Assembly: GCA_037039925.1 (NCBI GenBank)
Contig: JAXRKP010001167.1
Location: forward strand, 7,501 to 71,500
DNA length: 64,000 nucleotides
Reading direction: 5' to 3'
Source: Doris montereyensis
Lineage: Eukaryota > Mollusca > Gastropoda > Nudibranchia > Dorididae
Shown here: one piece after another, positions 1 to 12,923 of the stretch
Layout: the number at the start of each line of letters is the position of its first letter
Position numbering within the stretch: position 1 is the stretch's first letter
Program-made: the position numbers and the translations under genes
Notes under the pieces: model-generated
What the model was told of the DNA's origin: nothing
Database searches by the model: none
Seen by the model: only the letters and a program-made list of their open reading frames with translations

Positions 1-376
1 CTCGACTATAGGTGGCAATGTCAAGCTGTAATCAACATTTAATCTCAATGTCAAGCTGTAATCAACATTTAATCTCGATTATGGGGTGGCAATGTCAAGC
101 TGTAATCAACATTTAATCTCGACTATGGTGGCAATGTCAAGCTGTAATCAACATTTAATCTCGACTATGGGGTGGCAATGTCAAGCTGTAATCAACATTT
201 AATCTCGAGCTATGGGGTGGCAATGTCAAGCTGTAATCAACATTTAATCTCGACTATGGGGTGGCAATGTCAAGCTGTAATCAACATTTAATCTCGACTA
301 TGGGGTGGCAATGTCAAGCTGTAATCAACATTTAATCTCGACTATGGGGTGGCAATGTCAAGCTGTAATCAACGCT
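1..376. repeat. Minisatellite, about 44 bp unit, 8 to 9 copies
   Basis: The unit starts GGTGGCAATGTCAAGCTG and continues with TAATCAACATTTAATCTCGA and CTATGG. Copies are nearly identical and differ mainly in the length of the CTATGGGG part. The array is cut by the left edge of the window, so its full length is unknown. There are no spacers between units, so this is a tandem array. Confidence 0.95.
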
Positions 377-1559
377 TGCCATACTTCTTTTGAAGGTGAC
401 AACTTTGCGACTATTTTCAATATTAAATATAGCCCAATTTCCCCAGCACTCATAATAATAGTTTAAAGATTAAAATAAAGTTTCAAACACAACAAAAATA
501 CTGTCTCTGTCTACTTCTCAGACGATTCGTATGCCATTTTATAACTGCACCAGAACTTTTTTCCATGAGTGACCCTTCATCATTTTCTAAAACTACCTTT
601 TGAAAGAGTCTTGAGCTTTTAAATTTCATTTGTTTCATTTCACCTGTACATTCTTGATACAAATACAATTCAACAGAGCCAGACAAAACACACCTTCAAA
701 AACATGCACAAAAAGATTGTTTTATAACATTTAACCAATGTTTTAATATTGCAAACAATGCAATTCATAAAGCTTTCATAGATTTAAAACATGAAAAACA
801 TATTAGCTTTGCTTGCATGAAATACTTTTCTTAAGTATTGAAATCTCTCCACTATTTCCTTTTTAGAAAAAAATAATTAATTTATGACACATGAACAAAA
901 TAACATGTGGGCAAAATCAACAAAAATTTTATTTCAACATAAGCTGATCTTTTTTCCGTTGATTTTTCTGTGTGTATTTTATCTAAAGGAAAAGACTTTT
1001 TATTCTGCCAAAATGATTTACAAAAAATGCAATTACAAAAAAAATGAGACCTTTGAGATGTATGACGAAAAAAATTGTATGTATAAAATATTTTCCTATT
1101 TTTGATACAACAGTTATAAATTTTAATTAAATTAAAAATAAAAGTAAATAAATGTCATCATCGATTTGGGTATCACATGACTTTCAGTGAAAAAACAAAC
1201 ACGAAAGGTTCTTAAAAGGATGTTTGTACCATATGCAATAGCTTTTATCTTCTTTCCATATCACTACAAGTCCAAAGGTTAAAGACAGAACTGCAAAACA
1301 AATAACTTTCAAAGAGTTGGTAGAGACATGTTAGATATGACTTGATGTAACAGAAGAAGAAATGATTGTGACAATTAACCATCAATGAAAAATCAATGAG
1401 ATGCTTTGATAAATAGACACATCATATTTGTGAAAAAGAAAAAGATGCTGCACTTTGCAGATTAGAAATTGATGATTTAACAAACAAAAGCAATGTTTCC
1501 CTATAAAGGAAAAAACAGTGGCGCCAAAGAAGTTGATTTTTAACAGAAATTGGCTTATG
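377..1559. other. AT-rich sequence without recognised gene
   Basis: Downstream of the main gene. Short open frames exist on both strands (for example 884-1105), but they are A/T homopolymer-rich and show no motif. Nothing further can be supported. Confidence 0.5.
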
Positions 1560-1938
1560 TAGCTAGTTTGACTTTACATGGACTCCAAATGTGGGTGCCT
1601 TTAACAGTTTGACTTACACATGGACTCCAAATGTAAGTGCCTTTAACACTATTAACAGTTTGACTTTACATGGACTCCAATGTAGGTGCCTTTAACACTA
1701 TTAACAGTTTGACTTTACATGGACTCAATGTGGTGCCTTTTAACACTATTAACAGTTTGACTTTACACATGGACTCCAATGTAGGTGCTTAACACTATTA
1801 ACAGTTTGACTTTACATGGACTCCAATGTAGGTGCTTTTAACAGTTTGACTTTACACATGGACTCCAATGTAGGTGCCTTTAACAGTTTGACTTTATACA
1901 TGGACTCCAACGTAGGTGCCTTTAACAGTTTGACTATG
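1560..1938. repeat. Minisatellite, about 40 to 50 bp unit
   Basis: The unit reads AGTTTGACTTTACATGGACT, CCAATGTAGGTGCCTTTAAC, with an optional ACACTATTAAC. About nine copies are present. Units differ by the presence of the ACTATTAAC block and by one-base length changes in homopolymers. Open frames inside it are a product of the repeat. Confidence 0.93.
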
Positions 1939-3818
1939 ATCTTGTCCATGAAGACAGGCCAGAATAAAAATTTTACCAGAAAAATTCTCCATGGCCAGCT
2001 GTAGACTTTCTGGCCATTTGGTTTTTGTACGGGCCATGGTCCAAGCAGTATTTCGCATTATCAGATGAAAACATCGAAGCAGGAAGTGATTGTTGGTAAA
2101 TTTCTGCCAAGAAGTAACACTAATTACTAGGAAAACAACAAGTTGTTACATTTATAGACAAGAAAGAGGAACTATTTACCATTTTTGAATGATGTCTAAA
2201 GGGTAACAGTATCTTCTACCAGGTAAAAGTAGCAGCATATCTGTGTGGTTTTTCGTATGTTCCCTAGCTTGTATTTATATTTAATCAAATCACAAAAAGA
2301 ATAAAATTAAGTTTATCTTTCATGTCATCATATCCATAATTAATCTTGTTGAAAGAAAACACATTTAACTCTTTAAGGCCAATATTTCTACATAAGTACA
2401 AGTGGCTGGAACCTCAAAACCAGGACCTCGCAGAATACTGAAACATGTCTTGAGCGCAATAGATCTATGTCTGTACATCGTATGACATAAAGAAATGCTA
2501 TCAGATTTGGCAAAGAACTACAATCTTTTACAAAAGAGAAATAGAGCAGAAGATTTTTTTTTTTTTAACTTGCGCATAGACCGAGGTGATTCAGGTAATA
2601 ATAAAAAAAGGAAGTAGAAAAAATAACAAACTTGCACGCAAAAGAGAAAACTTAATTTTAGAGGCTTAAAGCCTCAATCTAATACAAGGACATTTTCATG
2701 TTGTGTATTCTGTTCTTGGTATAGAATATAATTGCTCATATATAAAATTAAATGATAAATCTATGAATTGCACTATTTTTGTATATATTTTCTCATTATC
2801 TTAATATGGAAAGTATTTTTTTCTTCTTATCTTTTCTTTACACACAATTTTGTTTTGAACTCTCGGCAGCGCTTTCAATATAAAATTTGCTCTAACTGGG
2901 TCTCCATATCTCCTTATCTACTTGATGAAGTGCCTTAGATATCATTTACGTCTGCTGAAAAAAACAAATGGAAAACATGAAACATTATTTCCTCAAAATA
3001 ATCTTTTGAACTTGGCTCATGTAAATCATTTTATAGAGCGAGAAAACAAAGTGACTGGTCATGAAAGCATTTGTATCAGGCAACAATACGAGTGTATAAA
3101 TAAAATCATTTACAAAAAGTGCACTATTAATAACATTTACAAGAATCAACAATAGAATATTCCTTGCATGAAAAAGAGCACAAAGCAAGTTCCATGATGT
3201 AAGCCAACGAGAAAATAATGATATTTACATAATCAATAATACCTTGCCAAAGAGAAGACAATTTGTGCAACTTTAAACTATTTAGAGGTACCAGTAATGG
3301 GAGGGCTTTCAAAGGGAAAGATGGACATGAGCGGTTTAACAGAACATTGTAAACACACCAACAAAACATGTTAAAAAGAAAACAAAATAATAATCGTAAA
3401 ACGAAGGAGAAAATTCGAAATTGAGAGAAAGAAAAAAAAAAAGTAGACAAATTACAATAATGTTTACCTTCAAAACTGGAAGAAAAAAGAAATAACTCGA
3501 AGATACAGAATATAAAAATGTTAAAATGTTCATCAATAAGTCACTACTTTAACCTCATGACTTCACCCTGTTATTGTCCATGTCCTCAAACATTAACGAA
3601 TGAAGAAAGCAAACAAAAGATAGGAAACAATGAGAATAGCTGCTATTTTTTTTAAAGCAAAATAATACAAAACAAGGGATCAAAAGAAAAAAACAACATA
3701 TTCAAACTTTATACCAAGGAATGATCTTCAGGCACTTACATAATCTAAAGCCCTATCAATTTATAGTAAAACAAAGAGAAGAGAAAAAAGACAATCCCAA
3801 AACCGATTCTTAATCGTC
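1939..3818. other. 3' flank of the main gene, AT-rich
   Basis: No coding exon, RNA gene or repeat was recognised between the minisatellite and the stop codon at 3,819. Part of it must be the 3' untranslated region on the minus strand. No polyadenylation signal could be assigned with confidence. Confidence 0.4.
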
Positions 3819-4298
3819 CTATTCCTTTGTCTCCTTGCGGTCCTGGTCTATATCTTCACTTGTTTCAAGAGCAGAGTCTGCAGACTTATCACTGTTGGCA
3901 TCATCATAACTAAGTTCCTTTGAGTCAACTGCATCGTGTTCCTTATTGACAGTGTCCGAGCCGTCAACGTTCCTCTCATCGTCACCAGATTGGCCAGTCT
4001 CAACAGCATCGTGAACTTCAGCAGAAGTTGTATCAGTTTCCACTGCAGAGTCAACAGCCTTGCAATCCTCACTGCCCACTTCACCAGTGTCTCCTTGGTC
4101 CTCATGGCTGTTCTCTTCACTGACAGCTTGCTTTGTTTTCACAGTTTCACTCGTTTCCTCAAAGGATGTGTCACTGGCATCGGCTATGGAGTCACCTGTA
4201 TTCTCTGTTTTAGCATCAGCATCCTCATCTCCTTTCTGCTCTTCATCATGTTTGTCCTCAGCTTCGCCGTCTTTGTCTTGTTCCACTGCATCGTCAGT
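3819..4298 (-). CDS. Exon e19: terminal exon, acidic C-terminal tail
   Basis: The acceptor is a T-rich tract ending TTTTTTTTCAG above 4,298; the reading frame closes with TAG at 3,821-3,819. The 159 codons are about one third D and E, with many S, T and A ([20 protein letters not shown], then [20 protein letters not shown]). There is no domain and no frame break. Such a tail is expected to be disordered. No clear AATAAA signal was assigned downstream in the AT-rich flank. Confidence 0.75.
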   Translation of the reverse strand, partial: TDDAVEQDKDGEAEDKHDEEQKGDEDADAKTENTGDSIADASDTSFEETSETVKTKQAVSEENSHEDQGDTGEVGSEDCKAVDSAVETDTTSAEVHDAVETGQSGDDERNVDGSDTVNKEHDAVDSKELSYDDANSDKSADSALETSEDIDQDRKETKE

Positions 4299-7200
4299 CT
4301 GAAAAAAACATTAAAAAAGTATTTATTTATTTACAGAGAAAGGCCTCGACAAAATGCAAAACAAAAACACAAATAGTGCCACAATAGACAGAAAAAGTAC
4401 AAGAATAATTTACATTGTGTAATTAATAAATTCATTTATGAGTTACTAGTTTGTTTCAATGGAAATTTATCCTGCCCATCACATGTGGTGATCTTAAGGC
4501 GAATTAAGAGGTAATAGCAAGATGAAAAATACGTGAGAGTGAACGGAAAGAAGGACTTAACAGCAGATAATTTGGAAAATAAGAGGGAATAGAGACAGTC
4601 ATTACCGTATTCTTTCTCACAATCTTATAAAATCAGATTGTCCTTTTCTTGACATATTTTCACTTGATAACAAATATGTCAAAAAACTGCAACAAACATT
4701 CACACTCATTTCCAGCATTTTTCTCCAGCATTAAAAAAAAAGGCATCAACTTTCAGGATACATGAAAAGTAGTTCTGCAGACATAAGTAGTTGACTACGC
4801 TTGTTGTGAAGTCTGTTGTCAGATGCATTGATTTTTTCCCAGGAAACCAGCACCAATGTCATTACACCTGTATGAAAATTTGACAGTTGTAATGACTTTA
4901 TTATTACACCTGTCGTGACAGTGACAGGCTTCAGCTAATTTTTCACTCTACCTCACTCAAGCATTTCTTTATCTTGTTTTTATTGTTAAAAGAGAGACAA
5001 ACTTAGATGTTAAATTGATTGCTTACATCATCAGCATGAAATGATGGTGGATCTGATTCTGCATCTTCAAAATCTGCAAGTAAAAAACAACAAAAGTTAC
5101 AATGTATGTTGAGATAAAACGCCATCCTATATTTAGTTCATACATAACACCCCCCTTCATAGAATTATCTCTATTTCGGTTTAGACTTCAACAACATTTT
5201 TAGCATCAAAAGATATCTAACAAAATGCTGCATAATGGACACAGCAATTAAAAAACAGTGTACATTTTCAGTATCCAGTAAAGGAGAAAAGCTTATGTAA
5301 ATAAATATAATCATGTCAAAAGTAATCTCTCAATAAGAAACGTTCATGAACTTTTCAGTCCAATCATCATAATTAAATTTTAACATTTAAATTTCAACTC
5401 CTTATACTTCTATCACTTTCCAAACTTTAATGTAGACATTTGAAATCATGTGTTTAAAAAGTTGGGAGTGTATTTAACATCAAAGGTAAGTGAACTTTTT
5501 GTTTTTTAAACAATTTTTCCAAAAGCAGTGATACATGAATTTAGTAAACATCAAAGATCAACACAATGAAATCTTATTTTTGAATCTCAGATCTTTGTGG
5601 CATGGGTTATTTTGAGCATGTGCTAAACATGTCAATCAAAACAAAAAGTCAATTTAAACCAAAACAAAGCCAGAAAAGATTGATGTAGAATAATGCATGT
5701 AATATCAAAAGATTTCAATTATCTCCTAGTTATCTCTATCCAAGTATAACAATGTGTGTGTATGTGGCATGGGAGGACCACTCAAACAGTTCAAATCTTA
5801 TTTAAATGGTTTTAATGAAATACCAATGCGGATATAATGAAAATGGTGAAATGTATAAATGTTAAAGTTATAACTCAAAAAGATTCCTAAATTGTTAAAT
5901 ACGGTATGTGTTTGGGAAAAAGTTTAACTCTCTGAATCTTAGATTTTCTGACCAACAGACCTCAATTTGTTAGATTAAAATCAGAGATGGGTATTTTTGA
6001 CTCGTCAGCAATTGTAACAAACACTGGAGCACCCCAGGGACTGTCCTTGCACCTATACTCTTTTCTATTTATACTGCGCTTTGAAAACATCCCAATAATA
6101 AAATATACAGATGATACATCTATCCAAGCTCTTATTAGGTCAGCAGAAGTAGATCTAATCAATTATGCTCAAGAAATCAAAAGGTTTGTAAAATGGTGTG
6201 ATGACAATTATTTACAACTAATGTTAACAAAACAAAAGAAATGATTGTTGATTTAAGGAAGGCAAATAACATTCATAATGATATTGTTATAAAAGATGAA
6301 AGTTGAGAAAGTTAATGAATATAAATATCTTGGCATAATTTTTACGAGAATTTAGAATTTAAAATGGCAAAAACAATCAAATAAAGTTTTAAAGAACGTG
6401 AACAAAAGAATGTATTTTTATGAGGAAGCTTTATAAGTTTCAAATTGATAACACTCTAATAAGACTTTTCCATCAAGCTTGCATAAAAGAGTATTATTAT
6501 TTTCAGTATAACTGCATGGAGGAGGAAATACAAGAGATAGAGAAAAGAACAAATTTAATAGGACACTGAAACACATAGGGAAACTCATAAAAGATGTCGA
6601 GCCGGAGAACTTTGAAGATCTGTATGAGAATCAATACAAGACCAAACTCAAGAGTACACTTTTAAAGACAACACCCACCCTCTTTTCTCCATACCCAAAA
6701 CAAGTAGTAGAAACGGTCGACTTATACATTTAAAATCCCGCACTGAGAGATATTTTAAATCTTTTTCTTCCAAGTGCCATACACAAGTTTGACCATACCT
6801 TACTTTGAAAGCACAATGGCGTTTTCCTCAATGTTTAAGAAATGTACATTGATGGATGGTGAATGAATGATTTATGATAGGTTAATGAATGTGTATGAAG
6901 CTAAACTGATTTGTCTATAATTATTCTTTTTTTTTTTCTTTTTATATTGCTTCACTGCACTATTTAGTAACCCACCTTTGAATTTTTGTATACTTCTAAA
7001 ATCTTAACATTTATTAATTATAAACTAAGTTAAATTTGTTTTTAATTTAAATGCATTGATGCTTTCTTTTATTTTTCAAACGGAAATTGTGATAACACAA
7101 GTATAATTTCCCTTTTTAAAGGATCAATAAAGATGATTGAATTGAATTGAAAGACAGGCGCCCATTTGAATGTGGTGAAAGTAAAGGAGGACAGATCGTG

Positions 7201-10200
7201 CCTGTTTCCAATCATTTAATTTTTTCTTACCCAAATTCTGCTACTTGTGACATTACGCACCATGTGCTAGCCACTTACTTTGCCTTTGCAATTCTGATGC
7301 AACCACCCCGAGATCACCTTAGAAGTTGTACGTGTGGGCAAAATCAAACTAAATCAAACTGATGTGTGCATATTTACCAACTAAAAAGCTACATAACTTA
7401 ATAAGCATAACAATATATATTTTTAACAAAAGCAACCAATCAGGTCATGAGCAAATAACAATCACAAACACAATTTCTGGTGATATGTAAGGTAAATCTT
7501 GTGAGTTCATTTGAAAGCGTGAATCTTTTTTTCAAAGACATCATATCAACCGTTTTTACCCTGCCTGCTTTTGAAATTCTGAAAGGCAACAGCTCACTGC
7601 CGTATAGACATTGCTGAAAACCAACACAATTTAGAGAGTTAGAGATGAATCTGAAAAGAACACATGATGGCATTAATTTAAAAGGAAGAAATTTAAACAC
7701 TGCATGCGTTGCAAGAATAATCAGTCAGAAAATTCATCTTTCAATAGCAGCATCAGAACAAACCATTGCTAGTATCAATGAAAGCACAAAAAGTGGGTTA
7801 GTCCGAAAACCGTTTAATGAATATTTTAACTTCAACAAGAATGTTCACAATGCCCTTCACCTTTCTGTTGCTCATCCATGATGGTCAGATGCACCGCATC
7901 ATCAGATCCACATTGAATCTTTTCTTTTGGCACAAACGGCAGTGATCCTTCTATGACTATCATGAGGATAATTAGTCCCCTTTACCTTAATTACACCCCC
8001 TGGAAACAATTCATTTATATTCATCTCATTCTTTGTTTGTGAGCATGGAGAGACCCTATCCAACTGAGAGTCATTGCTCTCTAACACTTCTGTTTCTCTG
8101 GGGGTCTTTCCACTATCTTGACATGCATCATGGTGGTCAAGGGTATCATTCTCGTCAGCAAGTTCATCTTCAAGGACCTCTTCCTCAGCCTCCAACCCTC
8201 CCAATGAGTGACTGTGCTCTTCACCTGTAGAAGCGTCTTCAACCTCTTGACTAAGTTACCAATTACACAAACATGCTCAGAGAGACAGTTTTCTGTCACC
8301 TTTATTGTGTCTTGTTGGACCTCATCGGTCTCATTTGATGTAGGGCTAGCACTCACGATATCAGCAAGATGAGTTGTGTCAATTGGCTCGTCATTTTCTA
8401 CTTTCCCAGATGAACAGTTGAAACTATCCTTTCCTGCCAATACAAAGACTTCCAGGTTTTCCTTTTGGTTCGTTAGAACCAGTTCCAGGCTTTGTGTACA
8501 TTGATTGGTCAGGAAGAGAGGTCTCTCCTCAATCCGATGATCAAATTCCTGAGGTTGAACAGCAGCAGAGATGTCAATTGACGAATTCACACATTTTGTA
8601 ATTAATGCACCATCGTCCTCAGTATTGTTATCGTTATCATTTTGCTTATCTCCTTCCTGTAGCTTAGCATTTTCTTCGGGTAAGTGAAAGGTAAATGAAA
8701 AGTCACTAATGTGTGTTATTTCAGCCGTGTTATCAGTTGAAAAAGAACCTGTAAAGTCCGCGAAATTAGTGACATTGGACTCATTAACAGTTGAATGAGA
8801 AAAGTCTGTACAAGTACTATCAGTGTAGTCAGTCGTGTTGGAATAGTCAACAGTGGAACGAGAAAAATCTGTGGACGTATTGTCAGTGCTGTCAGTGAGG
8901 TTTGATCGATTCGCAACTAAATGAGAGATATCAGTTGAGGCGTTATTTGTGTCGTTAAGCGACATCACTAGAGGAGGATGAACTCACAGAGACGCCATCC
9001 CAGTATGCAGAGGTGTAGGACTGAAAGCTTGTTCGTTCAATGATGTATCCTCTTGAGGAATCGGTAAACACAAGACTTGATGTGTCATAATACGAAAGTG
9101 ATTATGGTCAACATGTATCGACTCTGGACAATCCAACGCTCCATCCTTTGCACCATGTTTGCTAGCCTATCCCTGAGACACGACTCATTTTCTGATCGGC
9201 ATTTGATACTTCAGAACAGCTTTCATACTCATCCAAACTATTGTCCAAAAACTGCAGCACTTGATCACAATTTTTCTCACGAGTGAGTTCGCGCACGTCA
9301 GCAATTCCATCCCTGAAGAATTCGGCTTCTGCAAAGATATTAAATCTGAACATAACACTGCCTTTTTTGGCGATGCTTCACTATCTACACTTAGTTCATC
9401 ACACGCCTTCTTAACACATGCTTCCAGGACATCATCCACATTTGCATTCAGCGTTTGCCAGGACTCATCTGAGCTGGCCACATTTAGGAGCTCATCCTCA
9501 TTGCAACTGACATACAAATTGTCGTTCGGAGATGTAAGCTCTGAATGGTTTTGATGATCACTGTTCAATACCTGCATCTCTAGGGCTAAGTTCTCAAATT
9601 CACACAACTCTGACTTTATCTCAGTGACCCAATGCATTACTTTTGGTTCCTGCGAGGACAATGTGATAAAAGATGGGTTTTGAGTTTCCCTTCACTTTCT
9701 GTGAATCAGAGTCATTTCCGCCTGTATAATAAGCCTCATTTTCATCATCAGCCACCTCATCCGCAATTTTATTTTCTTGTTCATGCCTTTTCTCTCTTAA
9801 AATCGTTCGTTGCCTTCTGTATCAATGCTTGTCATCACTCTCCTGCTCAAAATTCCTGAATCACATCCATTATCTGACAATGAAAGCTTTTCAATTTCTG
9901 GGGATGGAATATTTAAAGGGTCTTTAGGTTGCCATCTGTTACCCCTAATCAACATGATCGAAAGCCAAAAGTTAAGCAACTCATATATACAAAAGAATCA
10001 AATTTCCCATTTATGACATGCACACTGCTTGCAAACATTTGACTCAGTAAAAGACACAAAAACATTCAGTCTTTTAAATCATGTTCCTGTTCCCCTCAAA
10101 ACAATGATAAAAATATTAACCAGAAAATTAACAACTTTGTTTTCTCTACAGATAAAATTTCATAAGATTAAGTGCATACACTAAAGTAACACTGGCAGGA

Positions 10201-12883
10201 TTTTTCTCTGAAACTAAAATCAATTCAAACATCTATGTGAACTTTTAAATAATAGAGCAGTAAAGTTTGAACAACAATGTTGAAAGCGTAAAGCTCACAT
10301 CTCCATATTACAACACTACATGTATATTTATATACCTCTGAGGATTTTTTTTCTTCATATCTTATAAGATCTTAAGGGGAAAGGCGATACCTGGAATATG
10401 GTGATTTTGGGTCAAAGTATCAAAATTGGGGTGATGGCATTTTCTTTTAGTTCAACTCATCTGCTTCACTTCAGTACTAGTCATTTATGATAAATTCACC
10501 TCTTTCTGATAAAAAACAGCCTTTGAAAGTGACCCATACCACCACTCTTTGAGAAAATCCTTTAGAAAAACACACTATTAACCTTTCATTGGGGCCTAAA
10601 TTACTCATTCACCCCTGCAATAAAGTGGATCCGTCCATGCCCATTGGAAAACTTGCACCATCTATCATACAGTGACCCATATAACATTCAATCAAATGCC
10701 GTCATTTTTTAAATCATTTTCCATTGTTTTGTGTCAATCGATGTGCCCAAGAGCTATCCTCCTTCATATGGTCATAGCTACATTCAGTTTTACTCTCTCT
10801 GCAAAGACTCACGGAGGTGGCCGGATGTCTCATAGTCATCTATAGTCATTTTAATACCAAATATCTAGGTATCACCATGTAAATAGATTTACAAAGGCCT
10901 CTTACAACCCTAACATTTGTCACATCTTTGATGAGTCCAGAGAATTGACTTTTCTTTCTTATTTTTGCACTAAACGTTACAAATTCAAAGAATTTAAAAA
11001 ATGCCACTCATGAAATACCCCCCAACATAATACAATGATAATATGGTTGATAGAAATGAAGAAGTAAAAAAAAACTACAGCTGCCTACCTGTTTAAAAAA
11101 AAAAACTCTGACCACGCTGACTAATTCTATCTTGCATGACAGCCAGTTATATTCCAGAAAACATTGATATTTTTTGATTGAATTAACCCTAGTTACGGCA
11201 AGTAACAAAAAAAATGCAGATCGCAAGCCTGTCTGAAAAAGTGCGCAGTTAGTTTTTGTCAGTTTCTTTAAAAACAAAGTTAACCCTCATTTACATACTT
11301 TTCAAAGTAAATACAGACTTGCAGACTCAAAGGAAAAAATGTACTAAATATGTTTTTTACTTACTGGTTGGCAGCTATGAAAAAAGAAGGAACCTCCACC
11401 TAGTTTCACCATTCCTACTCTTTTAACTATTAAATTTCCTTCTAATGCCTTTAGCATTCTGACAGTCACATACAACTCCCTTGTAAATTACTTTTCATTC
11501 AAACAAAACCAAAATACAATAACTATTGGGAAGAAACGATCACTTTCAAGCTGCTCATTAAAACGAAGTGATTAAAACAAAACAGGAAAATCCAACAAGA
11601 AATGCAACAAAAAATAAAGGAAACTCAAACTTTGGAAGTGGTCCAACCTGATATGTCAGCCAACGACACAAACGGTTTAATGAACATTCTTAACACAAAA
11701 CTAAAAGGTTCGGAGGAAATTCTACAAAGCAGCAAATTCAAAATCTACCTGTGTCAGCCTTCACTGATCTTGTACACGCATCATTGAGACAATTATCAGG
11801 GATGTTCTTATCTTCACCACAGGCATTTTTAGGAATCAACTCAGCCATCGACTGTCCGTCAACAATATCACTCACAGTCTCTACGTTTTCACAAGCCTCA
11901 ATATACGTAATACTTTCATTTTCTTTCAGCTCCGTAGGTTCAACATTTGCAGCAGAGTTTTCTTTATCCTGAGCAACGATGTCACCTGCTGTAGGATTTA
12001 ATTCATCACACGGCTTAAGATCAGAGGCTGTGTGATTAGCATTGTTTTGTTCAGAGAGCATTGAAGACAAGTCGTCTGAAAAAGTCGGGAAAGTTGGAGT
12101 CAGGAAACAAGTCGATGCACCCGAGCTCATCGATTAGGTCCACAGCAGAGGCAATGCTAAATACTACACTCTCAGCCAACAAATGCGAATCTTTGGAACA
12201 ATTTCTTTGCCCTTTGGACGTTGCCTCCGAGTTATTGGACAGACTCTGCATCTGGACTAGCTTGTAAAAGTTTTTATCTACTGTGCCTTTGATGGGGAAC
12301 ATGCCAGTGCAACTTTCATCACAAGTCTTGGTGAATGTGTCTGCTTTGCTAGAAGAAGCTGAATGAAGGAAAGTGTATCATGATTGACATCTGTCATTCC
12401 TCCCCCTCCCCCCCCAAAGTTATAAAAGAGATTTCAAAAACATGAAGCATGATGACAGTAGAAAGATTTATGCTTAATTTGAGGGACAATGTAAAGATAC
12501 AATTAGCTTCTAGGTTTGGGTAAAGTAATTTGATTTCAACTCCTATCAATTACTCACACATGCATCAACACGTGCAGTATCCCAGGATTGGTGACAATTG
12601 TAAGCCACTCAACAGACAAATGTGTGTGAATTTGAAGAAAAAAAACAAGCATAATTTTTTTTAATGTTTACCTAACTACCGGCTATTAGTTTATGGAGGG
12701 AAACAAGCATATTTTATTTTTTGATGTTCACCTAACTGCCGGCTTTGTCAGATCCACACACAAATGTGCATAAAAAATCCTTCGTATTTTTGTTTTCACC
12801 TCCAACTGGTCCCTCTGCTATGTCAGGCCCTTTTTAAAAAAATCACATGCAGATTTTCACGAGAGGATTACACCCCCCCCAGC

Positions 12884-12923
<40 letters not shown>

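Noticed and set aside
1..376. Regular repeats resembling a CRISPR array
   Set aside because: Units follow each other with no unique spacers and the window is clearly eukaryotic; it is a minisatellite.
884..1105. A Lys/Phe-rich 73-codon frame
   Set aside because: Composition reflects AT-rich DNA; no motif, homology or splice support.
1816..2004. Open frame with repeated DSNVGAFNSLTL peptide
   Set aside because: It is the translation of the 40 bp minisatellite; neighbouring units break the frame and there is no splice or start support.
3936..4376. Plus-strand hydrophobic frame of 146 codons
   Set aside because: It is opposite the acidic C-terminal exon; the reverse of an Asp/Glu-rich stretch reads as hydrophobic residues.
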